NCBI GenBank assembly: GCA_030150305.1
Contig: JASLGD010000504.1
Location: forward strand, 1 to 10,748
Direction of reading: 5' to 3'
DNA from: Caldimonas sp.
GTDB lineage: Bacteria; Pseudomonadota; Gammaproteobacteria; Burkholderiales; Burkholderiaceae_C
DNA length: 10,748 bases
Below are positions 1 through 7,660 of the stretch, in pieces (position 1 is the first letter of the stretch; every line of letters begins with the position of its first letter). The position numbers and the translations under genes were made by a program. Below the pieces are notes generated by a model. That model was not told where the DNA came from. It worked only from the letters and a program-made list of their open reading frames with translations, and did not search any database.

Positions 1-462
1 GAAGACCGGGATGTTGAAGATGCCGATCGCGACGATCGACGTCACGAGCCCCGGCCCGTAGATCGCCGTCAGCATGATCGCCGAGAGCAGCGCCGGGAAC
101 GCGAACGTGAAGTCGGCGAGCCGCATCACGACCTCCTCGACCCAGCCGCGCTGCACCGCGGCGACGAGGCCGAGCGCGACGCCGAACGCGATGCCGATGC
201 CGACCGCGATCAGCCCGACCGCGATCGAGACGCGGCTGCCGACGATGATGAGCGTCGCGATGTCGCGGCCGAGGCTGTCGGTGCCGAGCCAGTGCGACGC
301 GCTCGGCGGCTGCAGCTTGTGCGGGATGTCGAGCTCGGTCGGCGAATGCGGAGTCCACACGTAAGAGAGCAACGCGAGCCCGACGACGACGGCGACGAGC
401 ACTGCGCCGACGCGCAGGTTGGCGTGTCGCCACGGCTGTCGTCGCGCGCCGTCGTCGCTCAT
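1..462 (-). CDS. Peptide-type ABC transporter permease, DppC/OppC family (partial, C-terminus beyond left edge)
   Basis: The first 154 residues of an inner-membrane permease of the dipeptide/oligopeptide/nickel ABC family are visible; the family is usually about 280-310 residues, so roughly half is missing past position 1. A short basic N-terminus precedes a membrane helix at about residues 17-35. The OppC-type signature HWLGTDSLGRDI follows at 57-68, then the start of the core permease domain with helices at about 76-103 and 117-150. The EAA loop that contacts the ATPase lies outside the window. The start is ATG at 462, with AAGG about 7 nt upstream; no in-frame start lies upstream in the 55-bp gap to the preceding permease. 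It would pair with that permease to form the translocation channel. The substrate cannot be told from the permease. The family call is firm. Confidence 0.93.
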   Translation of the reverse strand, partial: MSDDGARRQPWRHANLRVGAVLVAVVVGLALLSYVWTPHSPTELDIPHKLQPPSASHWLGTDSLGRDIATLIIVGSRVSIAVGLIAVGIGIAFGVALGLVAAVQRGWVEEVVMRLADFTFAFPALLSAIMLTAIYGPGLVTSIVAIGIFNIPVF

Positions 463-517
463 GGACGAGCCTTCGTGCCGTGCGCTCCGGCATTCGCCTC
501 GGGAGCGGCTCGGCGGC

Positions 518-1534
518 TCACGTCGTTCGCGCCCGCGCGCGCAGCCGCGGATCGATGACGACGTAGAGCACGTCGACGACGAAGTTGATGACGACGACCG
601 TCGCCGCGAGCAGCATGACGACGTTGCGCACGAGCGGCAGGTCGCGGTTGGCGATCGCCTGGAAGACGAGGCGGCCGAGCCCGGGCAGCGAGAAGACCTG
701 CTCGATGACGACGGTGCCGGTCAGCAGGTTGGCGAACTGCAGGCCCATGACGGTGAGCACCGGGACCATCGCGTTGCGCAGCACGTGGCCCCAGAGGACG
801 CCGCGCGGCGACTGCCCCTTGGCGCGCGCGGTGCGCACGAAGTCCTCGCGCAGCACGTCGAGCACCGCCGAGCGGACGATGCGCGCGAGGATCGCCGCCT
901 GCACGACGGCGAGCGCGAGCGCGGGCAGGACGAGCGCGCGCAGCGCCGGCCCGGGGCCGCCGCCGTCGGCCTCGCTCCAGCCGGGAAAGCCGCCGGCGGA
1001 GAACCAGCGCAGCTTCACCGCGAACAGCCAGATGAGGAGGATCGCGAACCAGAAGTTCGGCAGCGCGATGCCGATCTGGCTCGCGCTCATCACGCCGACG
1101 TCGCCGGCGCGGCCGTGCCGCGCCGCGGCGAAGAGGCCGAGCGCGAACGCGATCGCGGTGGTCAGCGCCATCGCGAGCAGCGCGAGCGGCACAGTGACGA
1201 CGAGGCGCTCGCCGACGAGCTGCGCGATCGGCGTGTCGTACGCGATGCTCATGCCGAGCTCGCCGGTCGCGAGCCCTTTCATCCAGTCGGCGTAGCGCGC
1301 GAGCGGCGGCCGGTCGAGGCCGAGCTTGGCCGAGAGCGCCGCGACCGACTGCGGCGTCGCGCTCTCGCCGAGCATCACCTCGGCGGCGTTGCCGGGCAGG
1401 ATGTCGAGGACGGTGAAGACGACGACCGATGCCGCCAGGAGCGTGAGCAGCAGGCTCGCGAAGCGCTTGAACAGGAAGAAGCTGATGGCGCAGGCTCCGC
1501 GAGGTCGTTTGCTCGACTTCTTATCATGGCGCAA
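518..1534 (-). CDS. Peptide-type ABC transporter permease, DppB/OppB family
   Basis: Inner-membrane permease, 338 residues, close to the usual DppB length of 305-340. After the first helix (about 27-47) comes the typical periplasmic segment with LGLDRPPLARYADW (71-84), then core helices at about 112-138, 152-175, 200-222, 255-280 and 303-326. The EAA loop is at 231-258 (DFVRTARAKG, then HVLRNAMVP), and the family motif IEQVFSLPGLG is at 277-287. It is upstream of and co-oriented with the partial DppC-type permease, so both belong to one operon. The start is unclear. The longest frame begins at a TTG at 1534 and adds about 17 polar residues before ISFFLFKRF, where relatives normally begin. No ATG or GTG lies in frame there, although a GGAG sits 8 nt before an in-frame ATC at 1486. 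The family is certain, the N-terminus is not. Confidence 0.93.
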   Translation of the reverse strand: MRHDKKSSKRPRGACAISFFLFKRFASLLLTLLAASVVVFTVLDILPGNAAEVMLGESATPQSVAALSAKLGLDRPPLARYADWMKGLATGELGMSIAYDTPIAQLVGERLVVTVPLALLAMALTTAIAFALGLFAAARHGRAGDVGVMSASQIGIALPNFWFAILLIWLFAVKLRWFSAGGFPGWSEADGGGPGPALRALVLPALALAVVQAAILARIVRSAVLDVLREDFVRTARAKGQSPRGVLWGHVLRNAMVPVLTVMGLQFANLLTGTVVIEQVFSLPGLGRLVFQAIANRDLPLVRNVVMLLAATVVVINFVVDVLYVVIDPRLRARARTT

Positions 1535-1560
1535 AGCCGCCTGCGCGGCGGGAGATCGCG

Positions 1561-3033
<1,473 letters not shown>

Positions 3034-3058
3034 GGCCGGCAACCGAAGGAGAAACGCC

Positions 3059-3805
3059 ATGCGACTCGCAGGCAAGGTCGCCGTCGTCACCGGCGCAGCG
3101 TCGGGATTCGGCGAAGGCATCGCGATGAAGTTCGTCACCGAAGGCGCGAAGGTCGTCGTCGCCGACCGAGATGGCGATGGCGCCGAGCGCGCCGCGTCGC
3201 TGCTCGGGCGGAGCGCGTTCGCGATCCGCGCCGACGTCACCGACCCCGGCGACGTCGTCGCGATGGTCGCGGCGGCGGGCGAGCGCTTCGGCGGCCTCGA
3301 CATCCTCGTCAACAACGCCGGCGTCGGCCACTTGCCGCAGCCGCTCGAGAACCTCGCCGAGAGCGAGTTCGACCGCATCCTCGCAGTCAACGTGAAGGCG
3401 ATCTACCTCGCGGCGAAGGAGGTCGTGCCGCGCTTCAAGGCGCAGAAGAAGGGCGTCATCCTCAACATCGCGAGCACCGCCGGCGTCAGCCCGCGGCCGC
3501 GGCTCACCTGGTACAACGCGAGCAAGGGCTGGGTCATCACCGCGACGCGCTCGATGGCGGTCGAGCTCGCGCCGTTCGGCATCCGCGTCTGCGCGCTCAA
3601 CCCGGTCGCCGGCGAGACGCCGATGCTGAAGACCTTCATGGGCGAGGACACGCCCGAGATCCGCGCCAAGTTTCTCGCGACGATCCCGATCGGTCGCTTC
3701 TCGACTCCCGAGGACCTCGGCAACGCCGCCGCGTTCCTGTGCAGCGACGAGGCGTCGATGATCACCGGCGTCGCGATGGAAGTCGACGGCGGTCGCTGCA
3801 TCTAG
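3059..3805 (+). CDS. Short-chain dehydrogenase/reductase (classical SDR), NAD-preferring
   Basis: A 248-residue Rossmann-fold oxidoreductase of normal classical SDR size. It shows the cofactor motif TGAASGFG (11-18), an aspartate at the end of the second strand (D36, in VVVADRD) that favours NAD(H), NNAG at 85-88, and the catalytic set N111, S139, Y152 and K156 (YNASK). The C-terminal strand EVDGG (241-245) is typical of the family. Its start ATG has AAGGAG at 3046-3051, 7 nt upstream. It lies 25 bp after the aldehyde dehydrogenase. An alcohol-to-aldehyde or hydroxy-to-keto step feeding the dehydrogenase is a reasonable inference, but SDR substrates cannot be read from sequence. Similar proteins are often labelled 3-oxoacyl-ACP reductase or glucose 1-dehydrogenase by default; neither label is supported here. 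Confidence 0.95.
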   Translation: MRLAGKVAVVTGAASGFGEGIAMKFVTEGAKVVVADRDGDGAERAASLLGRSAFAIRADVTDPGDVVAMVAAAGERFGGLDILVNNAGVGHLPQPLENLAESEFDRILAVNVKAIYLAAKEVVPRFKAQKKGVILNIASTAGVSPRPRLTWYNASKGWVITATRSMAVELAPFGIRVCALNPVAGETPMLKTFMGEDTPEIRAKFLATIPIGRFSTPEDLGNAAAFLCSDEASMITGVAMEVDGGRCI

Positions 3806-3841
3806 CCGCCGCCGAGCGATCGACGGCGATCCGCGAAGCCC

Positions 3842-5578
3842 TCAGGCGACCGGCGCGCGCCGCGCGAGCGTCGCGATCGCGCGCGCGACCTCGATCCAGT
3901 CGGCGGGCTTGACGAGGTGGCGCACGAATCCGCTGCGCGCCGAGGCGGCGCGGTCGTGGTGGCTGCCGTGCGCCGACAGCACGAGCGCGGGGACGCCGGC
4001 CGCGGGGCTGCGGTGCAGCACGCTGAGCAGCTCGTCGGCGTGGTGGCCGCCGTCGAGCGCGAGGTCGGAGAGGAGCACGTCGAAGCCGCCGGCAGCGATC
4101 CGCGTTGCGGCGTCGGCGTACGTGCCGCACAGGTCGACCTGCATGCCGAAGCTGGCGAGCATGATCTGGCCGGCTTCGCCGATCTCGGGCTCGTCCTCGA
4201 CGTAGACGACGCGCAGGCCGGCGAGCGCGGCGCGCTCGGCGGCGTCGAGTGCGGCGACGTCGCCGTCGTGCTCGCCGGCGACGTCGGCCGCGGCGACCGG
4301 CAGCTCGAGCGTGAACGTCGCGCCGCGCTGCGCGCCTTCGCTCGCCGCGTGCAGCGAGCCGCCGAACAGCTCGACGATCGAGCGCGTGATCGCGAGGCCG
4401 AGGCCGAGGCCGCGCTGCGAGCCGCCGGTGCCCTGCCGGAACGGCTCGAACAGGTGCGGCAGCTCGCGGCGATCGATGCCGCGGCCCCAGTCGCGCACCT
4501 CGACGCGCAGGCGCGTCGCATCGATCGACCAGCGCACCTGCACCTTGCCGCCTTCGCTCGACGCCTGCACCGCGTTGTTGATCAGGTTCCAGACGATCTG
4601 CTCGAGCCGCACCGGGTCGGTGCGGATGATCGCGGTGCTGCCGTCGCCGGCGGCGTCGATCGTCACGCCCGAGCCCGTGGCCGCCGAGCGGACGACGCCG
4701 ATCGCCTTCTCGATCACCTGCGCCGCGTCGGCGAGCCGCAGGTCGAGCCGGAGCTTGCCGCTCAGGATGCGCGAGATGTCGAGCAGGTCCTCGAGCAGGC
4801 GCGCCTGCGAGCGGACGTTGTGGACGATGTGCGTCGCTGCCTGCGCCGATCGCTCGGGATCGTTCGCGCCGGCGACCTTGATCACCTGCGCCCAGCTGAG
4901 CGTCGATTGCAACGGCGTCCGCAGCTCGTGCGAGACCTTGGCGAGGAAGCGGTCCTTGAGCTTGTTCGCCTCGTCGGCGGCGGCGTGCGCCGACTCGGCC
5001 GTCGCGGTCGCGCGCGCGAGCTCGTCGGTCCGCTCGCGCACGCGCTCCTCGAGCGCGGCGCGCTCGCGGCGCAGCTCCTCCTCGACGTGGCGGCGCTGCG
5101 CGACCTCGGCGGCGAGCGCGTCGCGCGCAGCGGTGAGCTGGGCGACGGTCGGGATCGCAAGGATCCTCGGCACCAGCCCGACGAGGGCGATCGAGGTCAG
5201 CACCGAGGCGAACGCGGTGACGAGCTTGACCGTCGCCGACAGCCAGTAGTCCGGGTGCCAGACCGTCCAGACCTCGATCCAGTGCGTCGCGCCGCAGCTG
5301 ACGATGAAGATCGCGAAGAGGACGATGATCCAGTTGAACGGCAAGTCGGTGCGCCTGCGCACCAAGTGCAGCAGCGTCAGCGGGATCGAGACGTACGACA
5401 GGCCGATCAGCGAGTCGCTGAGCACGTGCGTCCAGAGCAGCGACGGGTTCCAGGTGAAGCAGTAGCCGTGCGGCAGCAGGCTGCCGGGGGCGCCGCGCTC
5501 GGCGGTGAGGGCGAGCAGCGCGGTGCCGAGCGCCACCATGGCGAGCAGGGTCGTGCGGGGGGTCAGGGTGCGGACCAC
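3842..5578 (-). CDS. Hybrid sensor histidine kinase with ethylene-receptor-like (ETR1-type) membrane domain
   Basis: A 578-residue membrane kinase. An extra N-terminal hydrophobic helix (about 9-26) precedes a three-helix domain (about 53-72, 84-104, 113-138). That domain matches the plant ETR1 ethylene-binding domain: D55, Y62, I65, P66, F88, F91, I92, C95 and H99 (in CGATH) have the same relative spacing as ETR1 D25, Y32, I35, P36, F58, F61, I62, C65 and H69; Cys and His are the copper ligands in ETR1. A predicted coiled coil (about 148-205) leads to the HisKA box with H217 (SHELRTP). The ATPase domain follows, with its N box (NLINNAVQA, about 331-339), DWGRGID (363-369) and GLGLGLAI (390-397). 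The C-terminal receiver (about 455-575) has acidic E461/D462, phospho-acceptor D505, S535 and K557. The start is GTG with AGGAG 8 nt upstream. No output domain or partner regulator is present. Ethylene binding is inferred from homology. Confidence 0.93.
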   Translation of the reverse strand: MVRTLTPRTTLLAMVALGTALLALTAERGAPGSLLPHGYCFTWNPSLLWTHVLSDSLIGLSYVSIPLTLLHLVRRRTDLPFNWIIVLFAIFIVSCGATHWIEVWTVWHPDYWLSATVKLVTAFASVLTSIALVGLVPRILAIPTVAQLTAARDALAAEVAQRRHVEEELRRERAALEERVRERTDELARATATAESAHAAADEANKLKDRFLAKVSHELRTPLQSTLSWAQVIKVAGANDPERSAQAATHIVHNVRSQARLLEDLLDISRILSGKLRLDLRLADAAQVIEKAIGVVRSAATGSGVTIDAAGDGSTAIIRTDPVRLEQIVWNLINNAVQASSEGGKVQVRWSIDATRLRVEVRDWGRGIDRRELPHLFEPFRQGTGGSQRGLGLGLAITRSIVELFGGSLHAASEGAQRGATFTLELPVAAADVAGEHDGDVAALDAAERAALAGLRVVYVEDEPEIGEAGQIMLASFGMQVDLCGTYADAATRIAAGGFDVLLSDLALDGGHHADELLSVLHRSPAAGVPALVLSAHGSHHDRAASARSGFVRHLVKPADWIEVARAIATLARRAPVA

Positions 5579-5817
5579 GACGCGATCTCCTCGTTCTTGC
5601 TTTCAGGCGAGGCGCACTCTGGCACAGCGCGGGCCGCAATCGCGGCGCGAGCCGGCCCCTGGTGCGAGATTTGCACGTCGCCGGCGTGCTTGTCGGGCAG
5701 CGGATCAGCGGGGCCGTCGATGCCTGCGAAGCCCGGGCGGACCCGTATAGGCGTTTGCCGGGTGACGCATAGCATCGGCCCACGTTTCGCCCCCTGCCGG
5801 GCGCCCAGGAGATCGTC
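5579..5817. promoter_or_regulatory. Divergent intergenic control region between the sensor kinase and the two-binding-protein transporter operon
   Basis: This 239-bp stretch is the longest non-coding segment of the window and must hold the start signals of both divergent genes. At its edges are good ribosome sites: GAGGAGA (minus strand, 5586-5592) for the kinase and AGGAG (5807-5811) for the binding protein. Inside are a small hairpin GCCGC-AATC-GCGGC (5633-5646), a dyad TGC-N7-GCA at 5663-5675 that fits a loose LysR-type T-N11-A box, and a pair ACCCG...CGGGT (5741-5745, 5759-5763) around an AT-richer TATAGG. No convincing -35/-10 pair could be found on either strand, so no promoter is assigned. 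Confidence 0.4.
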
Positions 5818-7617
5818 ATGGAAGAAGTCGAGCTGCGTTCGCTGATCGAGGACGTGCGGGCCGAGAAGCTGCCGCGGCGCAGCTTCATCGAGAAGATGGT
5901 GGGGCTCGGCTTGACGGCGCCGATGGCGTCGATGCTGCTCATGCACGCCGGCGTCGCCAACTCGCAGCCGATGCCGGCGTACAAGCCGACCAAGCGCGGC
6001 GGCGGCGGCCCGCTCAAGGTGCTCTTCTGGCAGGGCGCGACGCTGCTGCAGCCGCACTTCGCCAACGGCACCAAGGACCAGGAGGGCTCGCGCATCTTCT
6101 ACGAGCCGCTCGCGATCTGGGACAACGACGGCAACCTCGTGCCGATCCTTGCCGCCGAGATCCCGAGCAAGGAGAACGGCGGCGTGCTCGAGGGCGGCAA
6201 GGTCGTCCGCTGGCGGCTGAAGAAGGGCGTCACCTGGCACGACGGCAAGCCGTTCACCGCCGACGACGTCGTCTTCACGTGGGAGTACGCGCGCGATCCG
6301 GCGTCGGCGTGCGTGACGATCGCGGTCTACAAGGACATCACGGTCACCAAGGTCGACGACTACACGGTGCTCGTCTCGTTCAAGCAGCCGACGCCGTTCT
6401 GGGCGACCGCCTTCGTCGCCGCCGAAGGCATGATCATCCCGAAGCACCTGTTCGGTCCATACAGCGGCGCCAAGTCGCGCGACGCGCCGACCAACCTGAA
6501 GCCGGTCGGCACCGGCCCCTACACCTTCGTCGACTTCAAGCCGGGCGACCTCGTCTCTGGCGCGCTCAACAAGAACTACCACATGCCCAACCGCCCCTAT
6601 TTCGACACGATCGAGATGAAGGGCGGCGGCGACGCGACGTCGGCCGCGCGCGCGGTGCTGCAGACCGGCGAGTACGACTACGCCTGGAACCTGCAGGTCG
6701 AAGACGAGGTGCTCAAGCGCATGGAGGCCGGCGGCAAGGGCAAGGTGCACGTCGTCCCCGGCGGCGACATCGAGTTCATCCAGCTCAACATCACCGACCC
6801 GTGGAACGAAGTCGACGGCGAGCGCGCGAGCGCGAAGAGCAAGCACTTCGCGTTCAGCGACCCGCAGGTCCGCCAGGCGATGGCGCTGCTCTGCGACAAG
6901 AAGAGCATGCAGGACTTCATCTACGGCCGCACCGGGTTCGCGACGGGCAACTTCATGAACAACCCGGAGCGCTTCCGCTCGAAGAACACCAAGTGGGAGT
7001 TCAACGTCGACAGGGCGAACCAGATCCTCGACGCCGCCGGCTGGAAGAAGGGAGCGGACGGCGTTCGCGAGAAGAACGGCAAGAAGATGAAGTTCGTCTA
7101 CCAGACGTCGGTCAACGGGACGCGGCAGAAGGAGCAGGCGATCGTCAAGCAGGCGGCGCAGAAGGCCGGCATCGACATCGAGCTGAAGCAGGTGACGCCG
7201 TCGGTGTTCTTCTCGTCGGACGTCGCCAACCCCGACACGTACGGCAAGTTCTGGGCCGACATGCAGATGTACACGACGACCATGACCGCGCCCGACGCCG
7301 AGCGCTTCATGGACCAGTTCATTTCGGCCGAGTGTTCGCAGAAGGCGAACAAGTGGAACTTCCGCAACATCTGCCGCTACCAGAACCCCGAGTACGACAA
7401 GCTCGCCGCAGCTGCCAAGCAGGAGCTCGATCCGGTCAAGCGCGCGGCGATGTACATCAAGATGAACGACATGGTCTGCAACGAATGGATCGTCGTTCCG
7501 CTGATCAGCCGGCCGCGCGTGCGCGGCGGCAACCTCAAGCTCGTGACGTCGCTGTCGGGCTGGGACCTCGACTTCTCGCTGCTGCACAACTGGTATCGCG
7601 AGGGCGGCGCCGCCTGA
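5818..7617 (+). CDS. Peptide-type ABC transporter substrate-binding protein (SBP_bac_5 family), first copy
   Basis: A 599-residue periplasmic binding protein of the dipeptide/oligopeptide/nickel family. The N-terminus has a 19-residue polar lead, a twin-arginine-like motif PRRSFIEKM (19-27, arginines 20-21), a hydrophobic stretch (about 28-46) and a probable cleavage after A47 or S49, pointing to Tat export. There is no lipobox cysteine, so it would be soluble in the periplasm. The family signature LKKGVTWHDGKPFTADDVV spans 134-152, and PVGTGPY and GGGDATSAARAVL follow in the middle. AGGAG ends 6 nt before the ATG. It heads the operon of two binding proteins and two permeases. The ligand is unknown: peptides are the usual guess, but this family also binds sugars, opines, glutathione and metals. 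Confidence 0.95.
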   Translation: MEEVELRSLIEDVRAEKLPRRSFIEKMVGLGLTAPMASMLLMHAGVANSQPMPAYKPTKRGGGGPLKVLFWQGATLLQPHFANGTKDQEGSRIFYEPLAIWDNDGNLVPILAAEIPSKENGGVLEGGKVVRWRLKKGVTWHDGKPFTADDVVFTWEYARDPASACVTIAVYKDITVTKVDDYTVLVSFKQPTPFWATAFVAAEGMIIPKHLFGPYSGAKSRDAPTNLKPVGTGPYTFVDFKPGDLVSGALNKNYHMPNRPYFDTIEMKGGGDATSAARAVLQTGEYDYAWNLQVEDEVLKRMEAGGKGKVHVVPGGDIEFIQLNITDPWNEVDGERASAKSKHFAFSDPQVRQAMALLCDKKSMQDFIYGRTGFATGNFMNNPERFRSKNTKWEFNVDRANQILDAAGWKKGADGVREKNGKKMKFVYQTSVNGTRQKEQAIVKQAAQKAGIDIELKQVTPSVFFSSDVANPDTYGKFWADMQMYTTTMTAPDAERFMDQFISAECSQKANKWNFRNICRYQNPEYDKLAAAAKQELDPVKRAAMYIKMNDMVCNEWIVVPLISRPRVRGGNLKLVTSLSGWDLDFSLLHNWYREGGAA

Positions 7618-7622
7618 CGCCG

Positions 7623-7643
7623 GCGGGCGGCGGCGCCGCCCGC
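7623..7643 (+). other. Strong GC hairpin between the two binding-protein genes
   Basis: A perfect 9-bp stem, GCGGGCGGC paired with GCCGCCCGC, with a 3-nt loop (GGC), begins 5 nt after the stop of the first binding-protein gene and ends 17 nt before the start of the second. No T-run follows, so it is not a standard intrinsic terminator. Intercistronic stems after binding-protein genes in ABC operons often protect the upstream message from 3' exonucleases or cause partial read-through, giving more binding protein than permease. That role is an inference here. Confidence 0.5.
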
Positions 7644-7660
7644 AGCGAGCGATCCGAGCC

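Noticed and set aside
3806..3841. Possible bidirectional terminator between the convergent short-chain dehydrogenase and kinase genes (CGCCG...CGGCG, 3810-3828)
   Set aside because: Only a 5-bp stem with a 9-nt loop and no T-run on either strand; in DNA this GC-rich such pairs arise by chance.
5741..5773. Sigma-70 promoter around TATAGG or CATAGC upstream of the first binding protein
   Set aside because: Neither hexamer has a -35-like sequence at 16-18 bp, and no TGGCAC-N5-TTGC sigma-54 pattern was found, so no promoter was called.
3762..6095. Long minus-strand frame (777 codons) overlapping the kinase in another frame, and a 642-codon plus-strand frame at 3917-5845
   Set aside because: The real kinase frame shows a full sensor, kinase and receiver series in order, while both of these are biased, motif-free translations of the same DNA.
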